From positions 124,001 to 188,000 of the forward strand of contig NZ_AMPO01000003.1 in assembly GCF_000302455.1 (NCBI RefSeq): DNA of 64,000 nt, read 5' to 3'. Numbering within the stretch: position 1 is the stretch's first letter; each line of letters begins with the position of its first letter. Below, piece after piece: positions 1 through 9,180 of the stretch. This DNA is from Methanobacterium formicicum DSM 3637 (GTDB lineage: Archaea > Methanobacteriota > Methanobacteria > Methanobacteriales > Methanobacteriaceae). The notes under the pieces are model-generated. The model made no database searches. It had not been told where the DNA came from and worked only from the letters and a program-made list of their open reading frames with translations. Both the position numbers and the translations under genes were made by a program.

Positions 1-52
1 AACCTTTTTTTTAACTTTTGGGATTGTCATCTAATCAATAAATGATACATCC

Positions 53-68
53 ATATATTTAAATATAT
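53..68 (+). promoter_or_regulatory. Promoter/operator of the arsR-acr3 unit
   Basis: A perfect 16-bp palindrome, ATATATTTAAATATAT, contains the TATA element about 25 to 30 bases before the arsR ATG at 89. At that distance the transcript should be leaderless or nearly so, and no ribosome binding site is visible before the ATG. The palindrome could also be where the ArsR protein binds, but its simple AT content makes that an inference. Confidence 0.5.
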
Positions 69-88
69 TACATGTCTATAAAAACACT

Positions 89-442
89 ATGAAATCATGT
101 GAAATTAGTGGGGATAAACCTGACCCGGACCAGATTGAAAGACTGGAAAAAATAAAGTCTAAGATTCCTGCAGATGATGTTTTATATGGAAATGCAGAGT
201 CTATAAAAGCTCTCGGGGATCCAACAAGGCTGAAAATAATCTATTTATTAAAATATGGTGAACTGTGTGTTTGTGAAATCTTTACTGCAATGGAAAAACC
301 ACAACCAACTGTATCACACCATTTAAACGTATTAAAAAAAGCTGGCTTTTTAAAATGGCGTAAAGAAGGAGTATGGGTTCACTACAGTCTGTCTAATCCA
401 AAAATTATGGATATTTTGGATGAACTGCTTAATAATAGATAA
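89..442 (+). CDS. ArsR-family metal(loid)-responsive repressor
   Basis: A 117-residue winged-helix regulator. The helix-turn-helix is clear: ALGDPTRLKIIYLL at about residues 42-55, then QPTVSHHLNVLKKAGF, then a wing ending WVHYSLS. The CVC pair in GELCVCEIF, in the helix before recognition, matches the metal(loid) site of ArsR/SmtB repressors, where bound arsenite, antimonite or a soft metal releases DNA. The Acr3 arsenite pump starts 18 bases downstream, so the pair is a compact self-regulated arsenic unit. It is the only ArsR-type gene in the window. The family call is secure; the inducer is inferred from the neighbour. Confidence 0.9.
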   Translation: MKSCEISGDKPDPDQIERLEKIKSKIPADDVLYGNAESIKALGDPTRLKIIYLLKYGELCVCEIFTAMEKPQPTVSHHLNVLKKAGFLKWRKEGVWVHYSLSNPKIMDILDELLNNR

Positions 443-460
443 TTGGTTGGGGAGAATCCG

Positions 461-1540
461 ATGAAAGATGATTTTACAAGTCAAATTACCAATCAAATCT
501 GTGATACTCCTAAATTAGGATTTCTGGACCGATTTTTAACATTATGGATCTTTTTAGCAATGTTACTGGGAGTTTCGCTGGGAGTATTCCTACCTTCCTT
601 CAAGGGGTTGGTGAATAATTTCCAGGTGGGAACCACCAGCATACCCATCGCTATAGGACTTATACTTATGATGTACCCTCCCCTGGCCCGGGTCCGATAT
701 GAAGAATTACCTAAGGTCTTCCGGGACTGGAAGGTTTTAGGATTGGCCATGTTTCAGAACTGGATAGTAGCCCCTCTATTGATGTTCGCATTGGCTGTAA
801 TATTCTTATCTGCCTACCCTGAGTACATGGTGGGATTGATTCTAATTGGAATAGCTCCCTGCATAGCCATGGTCCTAGTTTGGAATCAGTTGGCCCAGGG
901 AAACAATGAATACGCTGCCAGTTTGGTGGCTTTAAACAGCATATTCCAGGTCCTGTTTTACAGTGTATATGCCTGGTTCTTTATCACAGTAGTACCTCCA
1001 TTATTAGGGATCCAGGGAACTGTGGTTGATGTTAACATACTACAGATAGCTCAAAGTGTTTTCATTTACCTGGGAATACCATTCATTGCCGGATTTTTCA
1101 CCAGATTCTTCTTAATTCGGATTAAAGGTAAGGAATGGTATCATGAAAAATTCATACCAAAAATAAGTCCCATAACTCTTATAGCACTTTTATTTACTAT
1201 CGTGGTGATGTTCAGCTTAAAGGGAGATTACATAGTTCAGATACCACTAGACGTGGTAATTATAGCCATACCTCTGCTGGTCTACTTTGTGGTGATGTTT
1301 TTCATCACATTTTTCCTGGGATACAAATTGGGCGCGGATTATACTCGGACCACAGCCATATCATTTACAGCAGCCAGTAACAACTTTGAACTGGCGATAG
1401 CAGTAGCCATAGCAGTTTTTGGGATAGGATCGGGAGTGGCATTTGCCACAGTAATAGGTCCATTAATAGAAGTACCTATCCTAATAAGTCTGGTTAATGT
1501 TGCATTGATCTTCCAAAAGCGCTATTTTAAAGAATCTTAA
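461..1540 (+). CDS. acr3: Arsenite efflux pump, Acr3 family
   Basis: A membrane protein of 359 residues with about ten hydrophobic segments, the usual Acr3 size. It exports arsenite (and perhaps antimonite) driven by the membrane potential. The segment GIAPCIAMVLVWNQLAQGN carries the conserved Acr3 cysteine, and AISFTAASNNFELAIAVA near residues 305-322 is the second signature. The start is the ATG at 461, preceded by GGGGAG at the right distance; an earlier in-frame TTG at 443 has no such site. It directly follows arsR. No ArsA or ArsC gene is adjacent, so this is a minimal arsenite-resistance unit. Confidence 0.93.
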   Translation: MKDDFTSQITNQICDTPKLGFLDRFLTLWIFLAMLLGVSLGVFLPSFKGLVNNFQVGTTSIPIAIGLILMMYPPLARVRYEELPKVFRDWKVLGLAMFQNWIVAPLLMFALAVIFLSAYPEYMVGLILIGIAPCIAMVLVWNQLAQGNNEYAASLVALNSIFQVLFYSVYAWFFITVVPPLLGIQGTVVDVNILQIAQSVFIYLGIPFIAGFFTRFFLIRIKGKEWYHEKFIPKISPITLIALLFTIVVMFSLKGDYIVQIPLDVVIIAIPLLVYFVVMFFITFFLGYKLGADYTRTTAISFTAASNNFELAIAVAIAVFGIGSGVAFATVIGPLIEVPILISLVNVALIFQKRYFKES

Positions 1541-1633
1541 TAGATTTTAGAGAGATATTAAGTAACAATAAAAGGCCTTATTAACTGTACAATAATCAGA
1601 AAACAGTAATTAATCTATATTTCGGAGATCAAG

Positions 1634-1954
1634 ATGAATATTGGGTTTATACTAACAAAAAGTCCATCTGAACAGGGATTCAAAACATTTATGGATTTCA
1701 CACAATTATACATCCATAATGATCAAATTTCCATCTATTTAGTGGGAAATGGAGTTTATGCTGCACGAGAAAATTACCTAAATCCAGATATGGAGAGGCT
1801 TTTTAAAAATTCAAAGGTTTATGTGTATGGTGATGATCTGAAAGCCAGAGGAATTGAAGATAGGCAACTAAAAGAGGGGTTAATGGTGTTTAGTGAGTAT
1901 GATGATCTGGTGGTGGATGTCATGGAGAACTTTCATCAGGTCGTGAGTTTTTAA
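1634..1954 (+). CDS. DsrE/DsrH-like (TusB-like) small protein
   Basis: A 106-residue protein with the DsrE/DsrF fold pattern: a hydrophobic first strand (IGFILTKSP), ISIYLVGNGVYAAR in the middle, and the KVYVYGDDLKARGI segment seen in TusB/TusC-type subunits. It has no cysteine, so it would be a structural member of a DsrEFH-like complex and not the persulfide carrier. GGAG lies 7 bases before the ATG. It opens a run of three related genes at 1634-2746 followed by an Fe-S protein. The fold is fairly sure; assignment as the TusB equivalent rests mostly on the other two genes. Confidence 0.65.
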   Translation: MNIGFILTKSPSEQGFKTFMDFTQLYIHNDQISIYLVGNGVYAARENYLNPDMERLFKNSKVYVYGDDLKARGIEDRQLKEGLMVFSEYDDLVVDVMENFHQVVSF

Positions 1955-2004
1955 AACACTTAAATCTTTCAAAACACTGAAATAATGGGGCAGATGGTGG
2001 GATT

Positions 2005-2391
2005 ATGGACACCTTAAATAAAAATTCACTAAATAATAAAACAATGGGCATTGTATTATTGGACGGTCCTTACATTTCTCAATACTCTGATATTGGATAT
2101 AAAATGGCTGAAACTGCCTTAAACCTTGGATATGTGGTTAAAATATTTTTATACATGGATGGAGTACATATACCCCAAAAAGATCAGAATCCTCGTGATT
2201 TCCAGAATGTTTCACAGAATTTTAAAGATTTGATTAAAAAAGGCGCTGAAATTAAAGCATGTATACGTTGTGCTGCTGCAAGGGGGTATGTGGACCAATC
2301 AAATTATTTAGATGGAGTTGAAATAACCAGCATCTATGATCTTGCAGAATGGATGAAAGAAGACAATAAAATCATAACTTTAGGTCGGTAA
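2005..2391 (+). CDS. DsrE/TusD-like sulfur relay protein with active-site cysteine
   Basis: 128 residues. After about 13 extra N-terminal residues comes GIVLLDGPYISQYSDIGYKMAETALNLG, then IFLYMDGVHIP, then KACIRCAAARGY at about residues 86-97. That last segment lines up with the TusD/DsrE active-site region (C-x-x-A-A-x-x-R-G), where the cysteine carries a persulfide during sulfur transfer. A second cysteine three residues later gives a CxxC pair. One base separates it from the next gene, so the two are translated together. This is the only cysteine-bearing member of the trio and so its likely catalytic subunit. Confidence 0.72.
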   Translation: MDTLNKNSLNNKTMGIVLLDGPYISQYSDIGYKMAETALNLGYVVKIFLYMDGVHIPQKDQNPRDFQNVSQNFKDLIKKGAEIKACIRCAAARGYVDQSNYLDGVEITSIYDLAEWMKEDNKIITLGR

Positions 2392-2392
2392 C

Positions 2393-2746
2393 ATGCAGTC
2401 TGCACTGATAATTATAGATAAAGCTCCTTATGGGCACGAAAATGCTTTAAGTGGAATTTATATTGCACTAGCCGGCTTGGATAAAGGAATACATGCAGAT
2501 ATTCTCTTAATTGGTGACGGTGTTTATGCGGCTTTGAAAGATCAATCTCCAGAAAAAACAATTGAATATCCCTCAGTGAGTGAATTAATTTATTCAATTT
2601 TCCCCGAAGGAAATTTATTTATACATTTAGATTCTTTAACCCAAAGAGGGATTGAATATGGGGAATTGGTTGAAATAGTTGAAATAGTTGATGATAAAAC
2701 GCTTTACAACATTTTAAAATCAAAAAATCATATAATAAAAGTTTAA
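2393..2746 (+). CDS. DsrF/TusC-like subunit
   Basis: 117 residues matching the TusC/DsrF pattern: a start of the type ALIIIDKAPYGHENALSGIY, ILLIGDGVYAAL, and a late D-S-L-T-Q-R-G-I segment. It has no cysteine. In bacteria TusC pairs with TusB and TusD in a hexamer that passes sulfur to tRNA 2-thiolation; in sulfur oxidisers DsrEFH feeds DsrC. Neither TusE/DsrC nor MnmA is visible nearby, so the acceptor here is unknown. It lies one base after the TusD-like gene and 11 bases before the Fe-S gene. Confidence 0.68.
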   Translation: MQSALIIIDKAPYGHENALSGIYIALAGLDKGIHADILLIGDGVYAALKDQSPEKTIEYPSVSELIYSIFPEGNLFIHLDSLTQRGIEYGELVEIVEIVDDKTLYNILKSKNHIIKV

Positions 2747-2757
2747 GAGGCGGTAAA

Positions 2758-3369
2758 ATGGAAATGAAAGAATTAAAATACGAAATTTTTGAAGATGGGG
2801 CCCTGGTAAAAAGCGTTTCCATAACCAAGATAATGCCCTGCATGGCAGAGGAAGGGCGGGTTAAACTGGCAATGCAGTTTGATTCAGCATTAGATCAGGT
2901 AATGCCAATGTTTTCAAGTAAATTTCCACCAGGAAAAGTGAATTATATCCCGCACAAAAAAATCCTGACACTAAATACACACGATAGAGTGATATCATTC
3001 TTCCCATCTGGAAGGATCATGATGATGAATACCAGGGACCCTGAAGAAGGAATAAAAATAATAACAGAGTTCATGGAAAAAATAAACCAATGTTACCTGG
3101 AAAGTGAGAGTGGTGATGTTGATGAGGATCTATCAGAAAAACTGTCAAAAATAGGTCCATTAAACATTTATAACTGCCTACCTCAAACTAACTGTGAAGA
3201 GTGCGGAACTGCCACCTGCATGGCATTTTCAATGAAACTTCTATCAGGAGATGCCACATTAGATCAATGCAAACCTCTCCTAAAAACTGAAAACTTGGAT
3301 AAATTGAATTCTATAAAGGAACTTCTGGGGGATCAACTAATGAAAACATTAGGATGGGTTGAAAAATAG
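2758..3369 (+). CDS. Protein with a CdhE-like [4Fe-4S] domain
   Basis: 203 residues. The first 120 form a domain I cannot name, with a repeated hydrophobic pattern (VISFFPSGRIMMMNTRDPEEG). At residues 138-175 there is a [4Fe-4S] motif, NCLPQTNCEECGTATCMAF then a cysteine in DQCKPL. It closely resembles the Fe-S domain at the N-terminus of the acetyl-CoA decarbonylase corrinoid subunit CdhE, also found in electron-transfer and RACo-type proteins. AGAGGCGG precedes the ATG. It follows the DsrF-like gene by 11 bases, so it is probably co-transcribed with the trio. The cluster call is secure; the role is unknown. Confidence 0.75.
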   Translation: MEMKELKYEIFEDGALVKSVSITKIMPCMAEEGRVKLAMQFDSALDQVMPMFSSKFPPGKVNYIPHKKILTLNTHDRVISFFPSGRIMMMNTRDPEEGIKIITEFMEKINQCYLESESGDVDEDLSEKLSKIGPLNIYNCLPQTNCEECGTATCMAFSMKLLSGDATLDQCKPLLKTENLDKLNSIKELLGDQLMKTLGWVEK

Positions 3370-3441
3370 TAGGTTATATTGTGTTTTTTCTTTAATGACT
3401 TGAATTATATAGTAATCATCTTAACAAGAGGGGTTACGATT

Positions 3442-3975
3442 TTGTTAGACAAATTGAAAAGTATGAGCATTCAGGGTCAAACAACCAAAGACCAGCTTTT
3501 ATGTGTAATTAAGGAAGATGCCAGAAAATTTAATATTGATGATATTCAACAGTGCAGCCTTCAGATTCAACAGGAAGCAGAATGCATTCATACCAGTTAC
3601 AAAAAGGAATATATCAAAGCCGAAATCGGATTTTTAATCCGTATCCGAGAGGTTAAAGATGATAACTTTTGTTATGATGGTCAGGTAGATATGGATGAAC
3701 TGAATACTGCCATTGACATTCTTGAAGAACAAGAAAAAATGGTAAAAGACATGGAAGAGATGAACCCCTCCCTCCTCCAGATATATTCAATCATATCCTT
3801 ATACACTACATTTATAAAGGACGAACCTATCCATCAAGTGGGAACGCTATTTCCCGGTGGGTTCACGGTTAAAAAAGAGGGGAGCAAGTACACTTGCCCT
3901 GTGAAAGATAACAACGATGACAATCCCCTGGCATTGTGCCCATTTTGTATTGCAGAACAAGATGAGGAAGTTTGA
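3442..3975 (+). CDS. DUF2115 / UPF0305-type methanogen protein
   Basis: 177 residues from the TTG at 3442, which has GAGGGG eight bases before it; the longer reading from 3379 has no ribosome binding site and a hydrophobic lead unlike the rest. A helical N-terminal half is followed by DEPIHQVGTLFPGG and a C-terminal CPV...ALCPFC cysteine set (three cysteines in about 20 residues), which I associate with the methanogen family DUF2115. The cysteines suggest metal binding. Function is unknown. It lies 72 bases after the Fe-S gene on the same strand. Confidence 0.7.
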   Translation: MLDKLKSMSIQGQTTKDQLLCVIKEDARKFNIDDIQQCSLQIQQEAECIHTSYKKEYIKAEIGFLIRIREVKDDNFCYDGQVDMDELNTAIDILEEQEKMVKDMEEMNPSLLQIYSIISLYTTFIKDEPIHQVGTLFPGGFTVKKEGSKYTCPVKDNNDDNPLALCPFCIAEQDEEV

Positions 3976-4104
3976 TATTTAATGAATTCTCATCAATTAG
4001 CATAGTTAGTATAATTTGTTGAAAAATTAATGGAATTTATAAACAGACTAAAAACAGAATATTAAATGAAATTTGTTGATATTTAATGATTAAAATGAAC
4101 TAAT

Positions 4105-4755
<651 letters not shown>

Positions 4756-5253
4756 CTTGAACCACCTTTAAAGTAACAATTAACATAATAATAGGAGCAT
4801 AAAATACTCAGTGACGTGAAAATCCTTAGAACGTTTCTAATATGAAGATTATATTACATGCACTGAATTCTAGCACCTTTCCCAGAGAATATACTCCTGA
4901 GGCGGGTGATTTTTCTTTGCATTCCTGCAAACTAACAATATTTCTAGGTAGGACTTAAAGATAGACCTTACATCCCATATAAATTTTCCGACAGATAGTA
5001 ATGAACAATAATTCTGGAAATTGCCCAGTTCCTGATTTAAAGGATTGAATAACATTTTTTATCTGATCTTTCTCAGCAAGGAAACATATTAAACGAAATT
5101 GATTGGATATTGTTTATTTCCAGTGTATAATGCCTTAATTTTAGTAAAAATAGATTTTTTTTAAAGAGAAAGAGATTTATATGGGGAAAAATTAATAAGA
5201 AGCTGTATTCTATGCTAAAAATATAAAGTAATGAAAATAAAAATAAGATTGGC
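4756..5253. other. Intergenic region with no recognised gene
   Basis: About 500 bases of AT-rich DNA between trkA and the NYN gene. A somewhat more GC-rich stretch at 4865-4930 contains, on the minus strand, a perfect 6-bp hairpin with a GGAA loop (TTTGCA/TGCAAA, at 4916-4931). Short open frames at 4870-5055 and 5073-5267 lack ribosome binding sites and protein-like composition. A small RNA cannot be excluded. Confidence 0.4.
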
Positions 5254-5742
<489 letters not shown>

Positions 5743-6144
5743 TGTTCCTCCTGGTTCTATTCAAGATAAACACGAGCCAGGTGTTTTAATATTAGTTGTA
5801 ATATTATTAATATATTTTTATTATCGTTCTTATTATTATTGTTAAATTTTTAGTTTTTAAAGCTTTTTAAAGCAGCATGACATTCATATTTGACATTTTT
5901 AGGTCATACGGATTCGTGATGTGGTCCTTTTAATTCTTTTGGAATCAAGTAAGAACTAGTCTATTTTATTCAATCCGAATAATAAATAGCTATGCCCAAA
6001 TTACACCCAAATATCAAATAAATCAGGGGAAGTTTAAGCAACCCTAAATATCTGAATTGTATTTTAAATATTTTATTTGCACTTTGGGACATTATAATAT
6101 GAAGAAAAATCTAAAAAAAGGTTAAAAAAAAAGATTCAATGAAA
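5743..6144. other. Intergenic region
   Basis: About 400 bases, very AT-rich. It holds the promoter side of the NYN gene and the 3' side of the nitroreductase fusion. A short direct repeat (TTTTTAAAGC twice, near 5854-5874) is present. I see no RNA gene or protein. Confidence 0.4.
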
Positions 6145-6606
6145 TTATTTGATTTTCATGACTGGAAACTGCACATCAGTTAAAAGTTCACTTTCAGGAA
6201 CTTCTGCAGGATCATTTAGATATACCTCAGTTACTGGTCCCACAATGTCATAACCATTTGCAACAGCATAATCCACCACTGCGTGTATAACTGGCCCCAC
6301 TTCAGTATAAGGACCTTGATGTATGGCTGAAAGTACGGTGTGTTCTGGGACTTCTTTAATACCGATCTTGCCTTCTGGTACTGCATCTCCTGCAAATGAA
6401 AAGCCGATTTCATATTGCAGATCTTCCTCAGCCACATCTTCCGGGCTGTTGAAATAGGTTCCATAAACCCGACCAGTCATTTCAAGGCCTTTTTCCATAA
6501 CCCACTGTCCTACTTCCTGGATATGTTCTGGGATAAGTTCATAACTTCCACTGTATGGAATATAAGCAACTTTAGTCTCTTCTATTCTTTTTTCTATTAC
6601 ATCCAT
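6145..6606 (-). other. Possible internal translation start for the GyrI-like domain
   Basis: Within the nitroreductase fusion an in-frame ATG at 6606 (MDVIEKRI) follows GGGTG by six bases. The codons before it, encoding the linker (NINKPNTKLQLGVI), are AT-rich and read like a spacer. If used, it would give a 153-residue protein almost the same length as the separate paralogue at 7773-8231. This is inference from spacing and composition. Confidence 0.35.
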
Positions 6607-7209
6607 TATTACACCCAATTGTAATTTGGTGTTTGGTTTGTTAATATTTTGTGATGGAACATCCACATAATTAAACACGTTTTTGTGTCTTAAGAGAGCT
6701 TCTGGGTTTTTTCGGACCTTATAACCAAGTGAAACTCCGAAGTGAACTTCATAATTTTCTGGTATGCCGAATTCTTCCATATTCTCTCCATTAAGGAAGT
6801 AAAATTTGGCCAATCCTATCCAACATGAACCAATATCCATACTTTCTGCAGCCAGGAGCATGTTACTAACCGCTGCTGCGCAATCAACCAGGGGTGTGGT
6901 GGCATCTTTTCGTCCGGAGACTATTATGATTGTTGGTGCCTGGTGGAAGATGTTCAGACTCTCAGCTTTCCCCATATTCGCTATCCATTCCACATCCATT
7001 GTTTTCATAACTTCCTTGGCACCTTCATTGATCTGGTTTATCAGATCCCTATTTTGAATTATGGTAAAATGCCATGGCTGGTCATTATGGCCGGTAGGGG
7101 CATAAATGGCAGCTTCCAGGATTTTTTCCAGCTCTTCATCTTTAATCTGCTTATCCTGATACTTACGAACACTTCTTCTGCTTTTAATAATGTCAAGGAC
7201 TTGGTTCAT
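6145..7209 (-). CDS. Nitroreductase fused to a GyrI-like (AraC effector-binding) domain
   Basis: 354 residues from the ATG at 7209, which follows a GGTGGG site; the longer reading from 7272 has none. Residues 1-185 are an FMN-dependent nitroreductase: SRRSVRKYQDKQI, AAIYAPTGHNDQPWHF, GSCWIGLAKF. Residues about 200-354 are a GyrI-like domain, closely related to the separate protein at 7773-8231 (compare TGPVTEVYLNDPAEVPESE with its TGPVLESYLNDPSEVSQSE). The linker is Asn-rich. An internal ATG at 6606 with a GGGTG site lies exactly at the domain boundary and could yield the second domain alone. A flavin reductase tied to a small-molecule-binding fold suggests handling of nitro or other xenobiotic compounds. 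Confidence 0.85.
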   Translation of the reverse strand: MNQVLDIIKSRRSVRKYQDKQIKDEELEKILEAAIYAPTGHNDQPWHFTIIQNRDLINQINEGAKEVMKTMDVEWIANMGKAESLNIFHQAPTIIIVSGRKDATTPLVDCAAAVSNMLLAAESMDIGSCWIGLAKFYFLNGENMEEFGIPENYEVHFGVSLGYKVRKNPEALLRHKNVFNYVDVPSQNINKPNTKLQLGVIMDVIEKRIEETKVAYIPYSGSYELIPEHIQEVGQWVMEKGLEMTGRVYGTYFNSPEDVAEEDLQYEIGFSFAGDAVPEGKIGIKEVPEHTVLSAIHQGPYTEVGPVIHAVVDYAVANGYDIVGPVTEVYLNDPAEVPESELLTDVQFPVMKIK

Positions 7210-7772
7210 ATTCCCACCTGAACTACAAACTTTCATTATTTTAGAACTTTCAGTAATGCGAAGGTTAGACATAGTTGATTGAAATCATATATAAATGATA
7301 GAGAATTTTAAAACAAAACTAAAGTTTTAAAAGACTTAAAAGGGCATTTAATAAGTATATTTGGATAAATTAGTGATTTAGTGGATAATTATAGAAAGGA
7401 GATATTAATAATTATATAGAACAATTAGGGGAATAGGGAGATATTAATAATTATATAGAACAATTAGGGGAATAGGGAGATATTAATAATTATATCGACC
7501 AATTAGGGAAATATGGGGATATTTGGAGAGATGATACTCTTATATTTTAATAATACTCTTACCTTTTAATACACAAAGAAAAAAATCGAAGGTCATGGGG
7601 TCAGATTAATCCGGCTTCCATAGATTCACGAAATAGCATTAAATTGGCCTAACTGGATATTGGGATGATTTTTTTGCTAACTCTCGGTCAATAATATTTC
7701 ATTTATCTTTAAATATTAAATAAATATTAAAAACAGTTTAAAATATCAAACCCGGCTGATCATAATAGGTAA
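7210..7772. other. Intergenic region containing a 39-bp tandem repeat
   Basis: About 560 AT-rich bases between the two genes encoding GyrI-like domains. Apart from the tandem repeat at 7401-7517 I find no gene, RNA or mobile element. Confidence 0.5.
7401..7517 (+). repeat. 39-bp tandem repeat, three copies
   Basis: Units begin at 7401, 7440 and 7479 with a strict 39-base period. The first two are nearly identical; the third differs at a few positions (ATCGACC in place of ATAGAAC, then GGGAAATATGG). Each begins GATATTAATAATTATAT and ends in an AGGGGAATAGGGA-like part. It is non-coding. Confidence 0.9.
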
Positions 7773-8231
7773 CTATTTTTTCACCACAGGGAATTGTATT
7801 TCAGTTAAAGCCTCACTCTGGGAGACTTCAGAAGGATCATTAAGATAACTTTCCAGGACAGGCCCCGTGATCTGGTAACCTTCATTTGCTGCGTACTGAA
7901 TGAGATCCATATAAACTGATGCTGCGTCACCATAAGGTCCTTTAAAAACAGTTCTAACTGCTTCATGAGATGGTACAGTTTTTATCTTAATATCAGCTTC
8001 CCCTTCTAATTCCCCAACAAAGGCTGCTCCAACTTCCCATTCCAGCTCTTCTTCAGAAACATCCACCGGACTGTTATAGTATAATCCATAGACTGGCATT
8101 TGAATTTCCACGTTTTTGACCATTAACCATCCCACAACTTTACCTAATGTATCTGGAATCTGCTGATAACTTCCTTTCTTTAAGATGAAAGCCACCTGAT
8201 ATTCTGGGATGTTTTTTATTTCGATTTTCAT
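7773..8231 (-). CDS. GyrI-like small-molecule-binding protein
   Basis: 152 residues from the ATG at 8231, preceded by TGGAGT; an earlier TTG at 8246 is less likely. It is a single GyrI-like domain, as in the effector domain of BmrR/Rob-type regulators: VAFILKKGSYQQIPDTLGKVVGWL, then VYGLYYNSPVDVSEEELEWEVGAAF, then VFKGPYGDAASVYMDLIQYA. Stand-alone members bind amphipathic toxins or drugs, and some hydrolyse them. It is a paralogue of the second half of the neighbouring fusion, so a local duplication is likely. No DNA-binding part is present. Confidence 0.85.
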   Translation of the reverse strand: MKIEIKNIPEYQVAFILKKGSYQQIPDTLGKVVGWLMVKNVEIQMPVYGLYYNSPVDVSEEELEWEVGAAFVGELEGEADIKIKTVPSHEAVRTVFKGPYGDAASVYMDLIQYAANEGYQITGPVLESYLNDPSEVSQSEALTEIQFPVVKK

Positions 8232-8486
8232 GATTTTACTCCACAATCTTAGTTTTTAATTTATATGCCCTGATTATTCCATATTGGATAATTTAGTCCT
8301 GTAATTTCATTCTATTTTATTATTGTAATACACATAAACATATTATTTTACTAAGACCACTTGAAAAGTAATGCAATTGAAAGGTAATAATATCCTTTGT
8401 TTTAGTGGTGGAATATACTTTAAGGAGTCATTATTTCCAATTTTTAAAACAGTAGTTGGGTAAGGGAGTCTTAAAAAACCCAATAA

Positions 8487-8494
8487 TTTTTATA
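8487..8494 (+). promoter_or_regulatory. TATA box of the TMEM175-like gene
   Basis: TTTTTATA lies about 25 to 30 bases before the ATG at 8518 and no Shine-Dalgarno sequence intervenes, which predicts a leaderless transcript. Confidence 0.45.
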
Positions 8495-8517
8495 GCCAAA
8501 AGTAATATCATAATTTA

Positions 8518-9144
8518 ATGTCAAAAAACCAGGATTCTATTAACTTATGGATGACCACCAGCCGTATTGAAACCCTGGTGGATGGTATATTTGCCATTGC
8601 CATGACTCTTTTGGTTTTAAGTATTGGAGTCCCTGATATAGCTTATAACTTAAGTGAAGCTGCCTTCCAACAACAGCTCTGGTTATTATGGCCTAAATTA
8701 ATGTGTTACGCTCTATCTTTCTGGATCCTTTCTGGTTTCTGGCGTAATAATCATCAGCAGTTCCAGTTCATTAAACGTTCTGACTCTTCTTTGATAACCA
8801 TCAACATCTTCTGGCTGCTATTTATAGCTCTGGTGCCTTTTTCCACTGAAATAATATCAGAATATGGTGGAACTTACTTCACAGCAAACCTAATTTTCCA
8901 ACTCAACCTTCTATTTGCTGGAGTTTTATACTACTTGAACTGGTACTATTCTGTTTGGAAAGGATTGGTGGATGAAACTCTAAATGAGAGTACAATTAAG
9001 TTAATGAGGGACATCAATCTTATTTTACCCCTGTGCTCGGTTCTCGCTTTAGGTTTATCCTTTTATTTCTATGCATGGGGCAGTTTGGCTTATATAATCA
9101 GTCCGTTTTTAAAGAAAATACTAGAAAAAAAGTATTTGAGTTAA
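8518..9144 (+). CDS. TMEM175-family potassium channel (DUF1211)
   Basis: 208 residues with about six hydrophobic segments. The first helix carries the family signature (RIETLVDGIFAIAMTLLVLSIGVPD, residues 17-41), where the R-x3-F-D-like pattern and the hydrophobic residues behind it form the pore in prokaryotic TMEM175 channels, which are tetramers of six-helix subunits. The size is normal for the microbial type. It would conduct K+ with low selectivity compared with canonical channels. It stands alone and convergent with the phosphatidyltransferase gene. Confidence 0.85.
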   Translation: MSKNQDSINLWMTTSRIETLVDGIFAIAMTLLVLSIGVPDIAYNLSEAAFQQQLWLLWPKLMCYALSFWILSGFWRNNHQQFQFIKRSDSSLITINIFWLLFIALVPFSTEIISEYGGTYFTANLIFQLNLLFAGVLYYLNWYYSVWKGLVDETLNESTIKLMRDINLILPLCSVLALGLSFYFYAWGSLAYIISPFLKKILEKKYLS

Positions 9145-9180
9145 TTCATCTTAAATATTCTTTGTGTTCAATTTTTCTCT

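Noticed and set aside
4870..5055. 61-residue minus-strand open frame
   Set aside because: No ribosome binding site, atypical composition, no recognisable motif; more likely chance.
7401..7517. CRISPR array
   Set aside because: Tandem units without unique spacers.
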